Assembly: GCA_041658785.1 (NCBI GenBank)
Contig: JBAZZL010000035.1
Location: forward strand, 1 to 11,972
Length of the DNA: 11,972 nucleotides
DNA from: JAHJGG01 sp041658785
GTDB taxonomy: Bacteria > Patescibacteriota > Patescibacteriia > Magasanikbacterales > UBA922
Reading direction: 5' to 3'
The first letter of the stretch is position 1. Each line of letters starts with the position of its first letter. Below the pieces are notes generated by a model that searched no databases, was not told where the DNA came from, and saw nothing but the letters and a program-made list of their open reading frames with translations. Of the stretch, positions 1 to 7,255 are shown in pieces. Both the position numbers and the translations under genes were made by a program.

Positions 1-370
1 ACTTCTTCTTCGGATGCACTGCCGCGCCATAAACAAAACCGCTATCCAGCGGCGCGGCCGCTTTCTGCCACGATCGGCCTTCGTTGTATGAAAACAATAA
101 ACCGTTATTTCTTGATGCCCAGTAGATTGCGTTTGGATCTTGCGGATCATCAATCAATCTATACACACTGACATCGCTCAAGCTCTTTAACCCGTCAACA
201 TCCGGCCAAACAGAGATTGGTTGCCAGCTGTCTCCTTTGTTTCCCGAAACAAACATGCCAGCCGGGCCGGTGGTAACCACTTCTTTTTCATCTGTAAACG
301 AAAAACAGCCTGCTCCAGCCAAAACAAGGCCGGCAAAAATGGCAAAAAGAAACAAAAAAATCTTTTTCAT
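1..370 (-). CDS. BNR/Asp-box repeat lipoprotein (Ycf48/sortilin-like), N-terminal part
   Basis: The reading frame opens with ATG at 368-370 and runs off the window edge, giving 123 residues with no stop. It begins MKKIFLFLFAIFAGLVLAGAGC: two lysines, a hydrophobic stretch (about 4-21), then Cys22 in an imperfect lipobox (GAG-C). This fits export and lipid anchoring on the outer face of the membrane. The mature part carries two Asp-box (BNR) motifs, SGNKGDSWQ at 42-50 and SYNEGRSWQ at 94-102, about 52 residues apart. Between them, DDPQDPNAIYWAS (74-86) has the typical 'D-P-x-N-x-I-Y' strand of Ycf48/sortilin-like beta-propellers. Such proteins are common extracellular propellers, usually binding proteins or of unknown ligand rather than enzymes. 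The gene starts 36 bases after the holB stop, so it is probably co-transcribed. No Shine-Dalgarno motif is visible. The family call is fairly safe; the ligand is unknown. Confidence 0.8.
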   Translation of the reverse strand, partial: MKKIFLFLFAIFAGLVLAGAGCFSFTDEKEVVTTGPAGMFVSGNKGDSWQPISVWPDVDGLKSLSDVSVYRLIDDPQDPNAIYWASRNNGLLFSYNEGRSWQKAAAPLDSGFVYGAAVHPKKK

Positions 371-406
371 ACAATTAGTTTTTTAAATGGCTGACTTTGG
401 AATAAT

Positions 407-1354
407 TTATGGCATCTCTAACAAAATCTGTTCCACCAAGAGTCTGGGATGCACATTTTGTCGCAGCTGCCTTTGAGCATTTTCAATTAAACTGTTTAAA
501 TTTAAAAATAAATCTTTGTTTAGACCTTTCACCTTTTTGGATTCTTGAATACTATACTCCCCAGCCCCGATGGATGCAAAAAAAATATCGCGTAAAAATA
601 ATTGCCAAATCCCAAGTGCCTCTCCTAATTTTCCTCTGGCAACAATATGATCTTTTTTATCACCAAACAAATCCTCCACTTTCTTTATTTTATCATAAAA
701 TGGCGCGCCTGATAATGACTCAAACCTTATTGCCTCTTTTTTATAAGATTCATAGCCCTCTCTGTTCTCTGCCCAGGCAATCGCCTGGCCAGGCAATCCG
801 CGGGATAAACTCGCGATTTCTCCCGCCCTTTCCGCGCCGATGCCCTCCAGCGCTTGAATAACTTCATCATTTGCCACCGGAGAAAAATAAACCATCTGAC
901 AGCGGGAATAAATAGTCTGCGGCAGTTTTTTTTCGTCAACCGTCAATAAAAAAATCAAGGTTTTTTGCCGCGGCTCTTCCAAAGTTTTTAAAAGAGCATT
1001 CGCCGCGGCCAAACTCATTTTATCCGCTGGATCAATAATAACAATTTTATAACCGCCCAAAAAAGAATATTCCGAAAAAAAACTCTGGCAATCGCGCAGT
1101 TGTTCAATGCTGATGTCTTTTTTTGTCTTGCCGGTCTTTTCATCAATTCCCTGTTTTATTTCGACAAAATCGGCTTGAGTGTTCAACCTGTCAGGCTCAA
1201 CACGCAACAATCTGGCGCTCAACATTTTTGCCACGGTACATTTTCCTACTTGCGCCGGCCCGACAAAACAATAAGCATGGCTCAAATTGCCGGCCGCGAT
1301 TACTTTATCAAAATAATTAAGAATTTTCTGATGGCCGATGATGCCGTCTAACAT
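407..1354 (-). CDS. holB: DNA polymerase III subunit delta' (clamp-loader)
   Basis: This 315-residue AAA+ clamp-loader subunit helps the gamma/tau complex load the beta sliding clamp at replication forks. The N-terminal IIGHQKILNYF and SHAYCFVGP are typical of the delta'/DnaX family. The P-loop at 32-40 reads GPAQVGKCT, with Cys where Ser/Thr normally contacts Mg-ATP. The Walker B region is VIIDPADKMS (105-114) rather than DE-x-D. AANALLKTLEEP (117-128) and the arginine-finger SRC motif (150-152) are well kept. This matches a delta' that supplies the arginine finger but may bind ATP poorly itself. The four-cysteine zinc module usually found between Walker A and B is missing: only Cys89 lies in that stretch. 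The length is normal for a short delta'. The start ATG at 1352-1354 is preceded by a promoter at a leaderless distance. The lipoprotein gene follows after 36 bases. Confidence 0.92.
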   Translation of the reverse strand: MLDGIIGHQKILNYFDKVIAAGNLSHAYCFVGPAQVGKCTVAKMLSARLLRVEPDRLNTQADFVEIKQGIDEKTGKTKKDISIEQLRDCQSFFSEYSFLGGYKIVIIDPADKMSLAAANALLKTLEEPRQKTLIFLLTVDEKKLPQTIYSRCQMVYFSPVANDEVIQALEGIGAERAGEIASLSRGLPGQAIAWAENREGYESYKKEAIRFESLSGAPFYDKIKKVEDLFGDKKDHIVARGKLGEALGIWQLFLRDIFFASIGAGEYSIQESKKVKGLNKDLFLNLNSLIENAQRQLRQNVHPRLLVEQILLEMP

Positions 1355-1361
1355 ATACTTT

Positions 1362-1390
1362 AGGATAGCATAATTTTAATTGGCGGGCAA
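1362..1390 (-). promoter_or_regulatory. Extended -10 promoter of holB, leaderless geometry
   Basis: On the minus strand, TTGCCC (1385-1390, -35-like, 4/6 matches) is followed after 17 bases by TATCCT (1362-1367, 4/6) preceded by an extended -10 TG (1369-1370). Only 7 bases (AAAGTAT, 1355-1361) separate the -10 hexamer from the holB ATG, so transcription should begin at or within a base or two of the start codon. That would give a leaderless mRNA, consistent with the absence of a Shine-Dalgarno motif. The rest of the 80-base gap (1355-1434) holds no convincing terminator: only a 4-bp GCGG/CCGC stem without a U-tract. Confidence 0.55.
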
Positions 1391-1434
1391 CCAAATAGCG
1401 GCAGCAACAACCGCGCTCGTCCACCAACAAAATT

Positions 1435-4400
1435 CTAATCTCTAAATTCAATAACCACTCCCGAGATCGAACCGGCGCCGCTCGCCACTCTGCCGGAAAG
1501 TTTACCGCCAATTTCATAATATCCGTCACCGCTCGCTGACTGGGCCACATGCACCTCGCGAACGGCGGAACGCACCGTAAGCCCGCGAAATTCCTTCTTC
1601 AGCCGCTTACCTAAATATTCTTCGTCAACATTACAGCTGGAAAGCGCGGCCTGCGTTACAAATACATCAAGCGCCGTGCCGGGAGAGATTCGGCTCATCT
1701 TCCGCGCTTTTTGGAGAACGGCGCAAACATTGGCGACCAAAATATCGCGCGCCCGATCGCCGTAAACATTGTCCATGACAAAAGAATACGATTCTTTCGC
1801 GCCGCCGGAAGCGTCCCCGCCGTTTCCCGATTCTACCGTGCGCTGAACGGTTACTAATTCATCCGACCGGCTTTGCGTTTCCGGATCGCCCGCGCGCCGG
1901 CCAAGAATCAGAAAACGATTGCGGTCGCCAAACGTGAGATTGGTATCATTATTACATTCGTTTGTTTGACAGCCAAGGCACTGTCGGATGTGCTGAATCA
2001 CGTCGGCGATATTTCCGGTCATCGCGCTTTGGTAGGCGATGGCGCGCTCGGTCGCTTTTTCAAACACCGCCCGAAAATTGGCAAGGCGCGAAGTTAGCCG
2101 TTCGCTAATCTCTCCGGTCTGGGCGCTGGCCCGGACCAACGTATCAAACGCGGCCTTTAACTCGTCGCGGACGCGATAGAGCTCGGTAATCCGTTCTTTA
2201 ATTGACTGCAAATAATTCTGCGCTTGCGTAAATTCTTCCGGCGACAATTCCGCCTGCTTTTTGCGCAAAAGGGATTCAAAGTGTTCCACATCTTCGGTTA
2301 ACGGCTGAACGCCGGAGTCGGACGACATCTCTTCCCCGATTTTTTCAAATATCTTAATTATCTGTTTGTCCGGCGCCAAACGCGAGTCAATATCGGCGAC
2401 GCGGTTATGGAAATCCGCTTTTTTTGCTTGCTCAACAAACGAGGCCATCTGGCCGAAACACTTGGCCAATTTTTGCCAAACCGGCAGACGCTTTTTATCA
2501 TCGCCGTCAACGTTTTCCAACAAACGTCTAAAGGCCTCGGACTCAAGCGCCGGGCCCTGGGCGGCCGAACCTTGCTTAAAACGCGAAGCCAGCGCTTTGC
2601 CAACCTCTCTCGCGCCAAATTCTTGCACCAAATTCCACACTTCGCGCTCTTCTCCCTCTTGAAAGTTGTCCGGATCCACCAAATCCCCGGTCATGGCGTC
2701 TATGCTGTGTATGCTATCCAAAACGCCCCGGGCCTCGCCGGTCAATATGGCTTCGGATGGAGCAACCAGCTCGCGAAACCACCGCGCGAAAATTTCTTTT
2801 GGCACCGAGAGCGGCGAATCGGACGCGCGCTCTTGGGAAAATATATCCAATTTGGCTCGCTGTTCCAAATAAGGCCCGACCCTGGCGCGCAGGTCGTCGG
2901 TGAGATAAACGTCTATTTCCGCTGTTTCTCCTTGTTTAAATTTATCCCATTGCCCGGCCAAATGCAGAGCGGCAAAAAGCCCAATAATATCTTTCTTCGC
3001 CTTGTCTGGTTCGTGAATATGCGCTAAATAGGTTAGGTGAGGGAAAATAAATTTAAACTCCTCGACGCCAATTTTTGACGCTTTGATTCCCAGACGATTT
3101 TCCACTAACGTGTTGATTGTCTTTTTTATCTCTTGCGACAACTCGTGAATAACTCCTTTTTGCGCGGAAATATCAGCGTTCGCGGTTATTTTTTCCTGAC
3201 ATGACTTCACCAAATCTAATGCTTGTTGAATTTCAACGCGGCTTGACGAAGAAAGAGCGGCCAATACCGCGAGCGGCTGAAGGATTTCGGCTTGATAACA
3301 CGCGTACAGTTGTTTATCTTCCGCCAACGCGTCAAACATTCGCGCCACGTCGTTGTCACCACCCGTCTGAAAAAATGCCGCCTGACTAATAGCCAGATAC
3401 TGTTCATAATATGCCGCCATTTCCGTGTCCGAATAGTGTATTTTTCTGTTTTTCATTTTATTGTTTAATGACCGCTGACTGCGCATCACCCAATCATTTA
3501 CATCGCCAAATACTCGCGCCAAATCTTGTAAATGGTGGTCAAACCGCGCCACCTGTTCTATCACTCGCAGATGAGGAAAATCGCCTCCGCGCAGACCATA
3601 CAAAAGTCCCTCTTCCTGTTTTGATAATTTTTGTCCGCTGTCTGCGGCGCTCGCCAACAGGCGATCGCGCCATTCTTTGAGCGATTGCAGCATCAACCCT
3701 TTGGCCTGTTCAGTTTGCGTCATTTTTGACAGCCATTCAATAGATGGCCTAAGATTTTCCGGAGCGTCCTCAATGTCTGGAACCCAGACATAAAGACAAA
3801 GCGCGAAAATAGCGTTTTCTTCGGTAACGCCGTTGGCCAGGCAGTATTTTTTCGCCTCAATCCATTCGCCGGAGAAACACTGGGGCAAAAGCTGGGACCA
3901 GTTCTCGTTATTAAGACGCGAAAAAACGCTTTTTTGATCTGAAGAACCGGAAACAAAATGATCCATTAAATCTCTTCTCACTTCTCCGGGCATTATTAGT
4001 CCGTCGGAAAATAATTCATCCGAACCGCGTGACTTGGCTATTGCTATTTTTTCCGCCGAGGTAAATGTTTCTCCCAACCCGAATGTTTGCTTAAGGGGCT
4101 TGGACTTGGCGGCGATAATCAAACGTTCATGCGGCAAAAAGGGAGCGACCGACGCCAAGGAACCGATAAATTTATTCGTAAGTTCAAAATCCGGACGAAC
4201 GGCTATTATACCGCTGATTTCCTCTTGGCTGAAGCTACCTGCCCACTGCACCAATTCGTCTATGGGGCGATCCCCGGCTATCTGAACCGTCTCCGCGTGC
4301 GTAAATAAATCCCCGGCTTCCAATGTATCCGTCAACTGCCTATCTTTGGCCGCCAATAGCAGACGCGAGTGTTCCAAGTAACTGGCAAGCCATGCCAAAG

Positions 4401-6966
4401 GCACGTTGGAACTGCTGCTGCTACGCATACGAATGTCTACAATTTCTTTAATTTCATCTGCGGTAAATAAACTTTCTGCGTCTTGTATTTCTTTCAATCC
4501 TCTGCGCCCAACGACCATTGCCTTGGCCACTCTTAAAAACTCGTCCCTTGTCAGGAAAGCGACAAACCAAGATAAGGGCGCTTCCCTACTCTCGGCCAAA
4601 GCATCGTCCCCTTTCTTTATAATGAAGAGCCGCAATTGCTGCGGAGTAAAACTGTTCGCTTCAGCAAATAATTCACCAACTGAACTACTCTCTGCGATAG
4701 CTATTTTTTCGGCGGGAGTAAATAAATCGCCGGCCGCGCACACCTGTCTCAAGCTCCGGCGTTTAGCCACGCCAACCAAACGGTCGTGCGGACAATACTT
4801 GGCCAACAGGGACAGGGAAACACCCGATAACCTCAAACTGTCTTCGCTTTTACTTGCCACAATTTCCTTGATTTCATCTTCGGTAAACATCGCCGCGTAC
4901 TCCGGCAATTCGTTGAGCGGCCGATGTTTGGCGATGGCTATCAGTTCTTCGTGGGAAAAATGATCCTGCAGCGGCATTATTCCGCTCCAGCCTAACTTTG
5001 TAAATTGCGCGATCGCGAACAAACGCTCGTGGCTTATATATGGCGACAATTCAACAAATGAAGTGGCCTCGAAATCCGAATCAGGCAAGGCGGCCAAACA
5101 TTCTTTGATGCCAGCTTCAGACAAATTGGTCTCAAAGTACCGCAAAACGTCTTCCCTTGTCATCGCTGCTGTGTCTTTAAAATCCTGATAAAACTTTTTT
5201 ATCCAGGGAACGCGCTTCGGCCAATAATCACGTCCACGAAATGATTCCAAAAACCGCTCCAACGGTTCTCCTTTCAAGGGAACAGAGCGTAAAAAACTCT
5301 CGGCCTCGGCAATGCTCATGTTTTGGCACCCGCCAAAGGTATCTACTTTGCACAGCCCATTCAATTCCGCTTCGGTAAAATATGCCGCGCAGACCGGCAA
5401 ATCTTGGTATGAAAAAACATATTCTCTGTTTTGAGCGAGCGCAAAAAAAACCGGCTTTAGGTCCGCAAAAGAAAACCCAAACGCCTCTTCAACCGCCGCT
5501 TGACAGCGGAAATAGACCGGGAGGTTGGTAAACAAAATCCGGGCCAAATAACCGGCGTAAATTTTTTTCTTTTCGGGAGATTTTTTTTCAAGTTTATCCA
5601 AACCCAATCGCAACTGCTCCAGATATTTATTTAGATCAACGGACGAGCAAGCCAGCAAAGCGCGGAAGACCTCTTGCTGATTAGCGCTATACTCGTAACT
5701 ATGAATATCTTCCGCGTATCTACCCAGCGCCCCCGGATAAAGAGAATTGCGGACAAAACGTTTTAAGAGTATTTCTTTCGCGGGCGAGCCGCCAATCGTC
5801 AACCCCTCAATAAAAGGAACAAACAAATCAAAATGCTCATACAAAAATTGATATCTATGTTCCAATGCCTTGGCGCAGACCGCCCGCTTCAGCCTGTCGG
5901 GGATCTGCCGCACCGCCGGTTCCGACCATGGTACTTTCGCCAGCCAACCGCCCGCTTCATCGCGTTCCACCAGATGTTGAACAAGCGCCGCGTAATCATC
6001 CCGGCCGCGCGGACGCAGGGGAGAAACCGAAACCTCTTGTTTATTATGATAAATAGAATCTGCCGCTTCCTCAAAGATAAAAGCAAGCTCGGGGCGTTTC
6101 GCCAACATGGCTTGATAATCGGGTTTCAAAACCACCGCTGATCTGCCTACTATTGGAGTGTCCACAATAGAAAAAACCTGTTGCAAAACACTCTCACTGT
6201 AAAACACGCCGGATTCGCCCGGACTCTTTTTTAGATCCAGCGACTCGTACGTCAGCTGGCTCAAAGAAACCGCAACCGCCTCATCGCGCCTCTCTTCTTT
6301 TGCCAATTTATTAGCGACCGCGCGCAAAACCGCGTTTATCGCCCGGGCGATTTCATTCCAGCCATATTCAAAATTAACCGCCTGCATCTCGGTGGAAAAA
6401 GAGGCGGCAGAAAAAAACTTTTGTCGTTCTTGCAAATAACTTTCGCGCAAAGCTTCAACCTCTCGTTGGTGCGGCAATATATCCAGAGATTCACCGAGAG
6501 AAGACAACAAAAAAGAATAGCCGATTCTTCCCAAATCTCTCTGTGTTTCTTTTTTATCCCCAACGTATGCTTTTTGGCAAATTCTTGCCAGCTGTTCTTC
6601 AATCATCTTCCGCGCGCGTTCTGCTTGGCGCTCAACGGCTTTCTCTCGCCTCCGCTGTCCGCCCAGTTTGTCCCAAAGCCGCTGAATCGCCGCCAGAATA
6701 GCGCCCTGACTTAACTTCGCTTCCCGCGCAATGCCCTCCGCTTCGGACGCAAGCGCTTTTTGTTCCGCCGACGGCAAACCAGCGCCGGATACTTCTCCTT
6801 TCAGCCCAGCCGCCTCGTCGGCAATACCATTAAGTTGTTCGGAAACACCTGTCTTGAATTCCTCCAACACGCGTAACATTTTTTCTCTGCCAAAATCATC
6901 GCCAACTTCAAGTCCTTTTGGCAAAAACAAATGCTGTTCTCTTTGCGCTGTTGTTAATCTATCCAT
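1435..6966 (-). CDS. Giant 1843-residue helical-repeat protein of unknown function
   Basis: I do not recognise the family. The protein looks soluble and mostly helical, with no signal peptide or membrane segment visible. The N-terminus (1-240) is helical and charged, including a likely coiled coil at 96-130 rich in Arg, Glu and Lys. A mixed helical region follows (240-600). At 638-1005 lies an 80-residue super-repeat, made of three short modules typified by 'LFTxAEKIAIAxS', in five copies (see the separate entry); weaker relatives such as YFTEAELNGL at 529 suggest a longer solenoid. After a further helical part comes another coiled coil (about 1556-1615). The last ~190 residues differ: a Cys cluster (C1663-x2-C1666-x4-C1671), NNDTNLTFGD (1672-1681), FVMDNVYGD (1729-1737), and a Gly/Ser-rich tail. 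The start ATG lies one base after the upstream small gene's stop (TAATATG), implying translational coupling. The stop is TAG. The reading frame is clearly coding, but function is open: scaffold, protein-binding solenoid, or an enzyme in the C-terminal domain are all possible. Confidence 0.85.
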   Translation of the reverse strand: MDRLTTAQREQHLFLPKGLEVGDDFGREKMLRVLEEFKTGVSEQLNGIADEAAGLKGEVSGAGLPSAEQKALASEAEGIAREAKLSQGAILAAIQRLWDKLGGQRRREKAVERQAERARKMIEEQLARICQKAYVGDKKETQRDLGRIGYSFLLSSLGESLDILPHQREVEALRESYLQERQKFFSAASFSTEMQAVNFEYGWNEIARAINAVLRAVANKLAKEERRDEAVAVSLSQLTYESLDLKKSPGESGVFYSESVLQQVFSIVDTPIVGRSAVVLKPDYQAMLAKRPELAFIFEEAADSIYHNKQEVSVSPLRPRGRDDYAALVQHLVERDEAGGWLAKVPWSEPAVRQIPDRLKRAVCAKALEHRYQFLYEHFDLFVPFIEGLTIGGSPAKEILLKRFVRNSLYPGALGRYAEDIHSYEYSANQQEVFRALLACSSVDLNKYLEQLRLGLDKLEKKSPEKKKIYAGYLARILFTNLPVYFRCQAAVEEAFGFSFADLKPVFFALAQNREYVFSYQDLPVCAAYFTEAELNGLCKVDTFGGCQNMSIAEAESFLRSVPLKGEPLERFLESFRGRDYWPKRVPWIKKFYQDFKDTAAMTREDVLRYFETNLSEAGIKECLAALPDSDFEATSFVELSPYISHERLFAIAQFTKLGWSGIMPLQDHFSHEELIAIAKHRPLNELPEYAAMFTEDEIKEIVASKSEDSLRLSGVSLSLLAKYCPHDRLVGVAKRRSLRQVCAAGDLFTPAEKIAIAESSSVGELFAEANSFTPQQLRLFIIKKGDDALAESREAPLSWFVAFLTRDEFLRVAKAMVVGRRGLKEIQDAESLFTADEIKEIVDIRMRSSSSSNVPLAWLASYLEHSRLLLAAKDRQLTDTLEAGDLFTHAETVQIAGDRPIDELVQWAGSFSQEEISGIIAVRPDFELTNKFIGSLASVAPFLPHERLIIAAKSKPLKQTFGLGETFTSAEKIAIAKSRGSDELFSDGLIMPGEVRRDLMDHFVSGSSDQKSVFSRLNNENWSQLLPQCFSGEWIEAKKYCLANGVTEENAIFALCLYVWVPDIEDAPENLRPSIEWLSKMTQTEQAKGLMLQSLKEWRDRLLASAADSGQKLSKQEEGLLYGLRGGDFPHLRVIEQVARFDHHLQDLARVFGDVNDWVMRSQRSLNNKMKNRKIHYSDTEMAAYYEQYLAISQAAFFQTGGDNDVARMFDALAEDKQLYACYQAEILQPLAVLAALSSSSRVEIQQALDLVKSCQEKITANADISAQKGVIHELSQEIKKTINTLVENRLGIKASKIGVEEFKFIFPHLTYLAHIHEPDKAKKDIIGLFAALHLAGQWDKFKQGETAEIDVYLTDDLRARVGPYLEQRAKLDIFSQERASDSPLSVPKEIFARWFRELVAPSEAILTGEARGVLDSIHSIDAMTGDLVDPDNFQEGEEREVWNLVQEFGAREVGKALASRFKQGSAAQGPALESEAFRRLLENVDGDDKKRLPVWQKLAKCFGQMASFVEQAKKADFHNRVADIDSRLAPDKQIIKIFEKIGEEMSSDSGVQPLTEDVEHFESLLRKKQAELSPEEFTQAQNYLQSIKERITELYRVRDELKAAFDTLVRASAQTGEISERLTSRLANFRAVFEKATERAIAYQSAMTGNIADVIQHIRQCLGCQTNECNNDTNLTFGDRNRFLILGRRAGDPETQSRSDELVTVQRTVESGNGGDASGGAKESYSFVMDNVYGDRARDILVANVCAVLQKARKMSRISPGTALDVFVTQAALSSCNVDEEYLGKRLKKEFRGLTVRSAVREVHVAQSASGDGYYEIGGKLSGRVASGAGSISGVVIEFRD
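3952..5055 (-). repeat. Coding super-repeat: five copies of an ~80-residue three-module unit, third lacking one module
   Basis: Protein residues 638-1005 of the giant gene divide into units starting at 638, 718, 798, 857 and 937, so spacings are 80, 80, 59 and 80. Each full unit has module 1 (about 29 aa, e.g. LASVAPFLPHERLIIAAKSK), module 2 (24 aa, e.g. DLFTPAEKIAIAESSSVGEL) and module 3 (about 26 aa, e.g. MFTEDEIKEIV). Copy 3 (798-856) has no module 2, which explains the 59-residue step; copy 5 trails off in module 3. DNA similarity persists: 4441-4467 and 4861-4887 differ at 3 of 27 bases, and the stretches beginning at 4044 and 4701 share most of 23 bases. This indicates fairly recent internal duplication. 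Each module looks like one helix pair, so the array would form an alpha-solenoid. Confidence 0.8.
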
Positions 6967-6967
6967 A

Positions 6968-7138
6968 TTATTTCTTCGCCAAAAAAATCCGCCGGCGCGT
7001 TTTGGCTACGGCGTTTTTTGTTTTGGCGATCTCAATTTTTTTACGCAATGCCAAAAGGCGTTTTCTCAAATCGCCTATTGTCTTTGTTGTTTGTCTTTGC
7101 AACGCCTCAAGTTCTTTGACGTCCGCGTTTTTTTTCAT
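6968..7138 (-). CDS. Small basic helical protein (56 aa), possibly uL29-like
   Basis: ATG at 7136-7138 opens a 56-codon frame ending in TAA at 6968-6970. The product, beginning MKKNADVKELEALQRQTT, is highly basic (many Lys and Arg) and lacks proline; its single glycine, at position 22, separates two probable helices, so it could fold as a helical hairpin. The layout (KELEALQRQT, then DLRKRLLALRKKIE, then KTKNAVAKTRRRIFLAKK) recalls bacterial ribosomal protein uL29, which has similar length and a 'R-x-R-R-x-I-A' second helix. The match is one of pattern, not clear identity, and the gene is not in a ribosomal operon. It lies between a good promoter and the giant gene, whose start codon is one base after this stop, so the two are very likely co-expressed and coupled. 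Alternatives are a nucleic-acid-binding peptide or a binding partner or chaperone of the giant protein. No Shine-Dalgarno motif is visible. Confidence 0.6.
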   Translation of the reverse strand: MKKNADVKELEALQRQTTKTIGDLRKRLLALRKKIEIAKTKNAVAKTRRRIFLAKK

Positions 7139-7169
7139 AGTACCAAATTTATATATTACTGTGAATTTT

Positions 7170-7197
7170 ACGGAATGCCACTATTTATCATTCCCGT
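7170..7197 (-). other. Small hairpin in the 5' leader of the 56-aa gene
   Basis: On the minus strand, ACGGGAATG and CATTCCGT can pair as eight base pairs with one bulged G, around an 11-base loop. The hairpin lies about 31 bases upstream of the ATG, within the roughly 80-base leader expected from the promoter at 7228-7255. It has no U-tract, so it is not an intrinsic terminator. It may be incidental, or may influence translation of the small gene and, through coupling, the giant gene. Confidence 0.25.
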
Positions 7198-7227
7198 CCC
7201 CTCATTCTCTGTGCCGCTTCCGGTATA

Positions 7228-7255
7228 ATTATATCATACCATGGTAATCTATAAA
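7228..7255 (-). promoter_or_regulatory. Extended -10 promoter for the small gene / giant gene unit
   Basis: On the minus strand, TTTATA (7250-7255; 4/6 match to the -35 consensus) is followed after 16 bases by a perfect TATAAT (7228-7233) with an extended -10 TG at 7235-7236 (TGATATAAT). The -35 element overlaps the last codons of the glycosyltransferase gene. Transcription would begin near 7221, leaving a leader of roughly 80 bases before the 56-residue gene. The spacer holds a perfect 10-base palindrome, TACCATGGTA (7237-7246), and GGTAT/ATACC arms (7222-7226 and 7236-7240) flank the -10 box, so a regulator or hairpin could act here. No other gene signal is seen in 7139-7248. Confidence 0.6.

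Noticed and set aside
409..861. Open frame on the plus strand opposite holB (150 codons)
   Set aside because: It is the antisense shadow of the clearly conserved holB; its product has no recognisable features and no promoter or ribosome site.
3952..5055. Repeats in the giant gene as a CRISPR array or mobile element
   Set aside because: The repeats are degenerate at DNA level, keep codon frame with an 80-residue period, and align as protein modules.
6731..7228. 165-codon plus-strand frame over the start of the giant gene and the promoter
   Set aside because: Antisense to the giant gene's start, the small basic gene and their promoter; no coding signal of its own.
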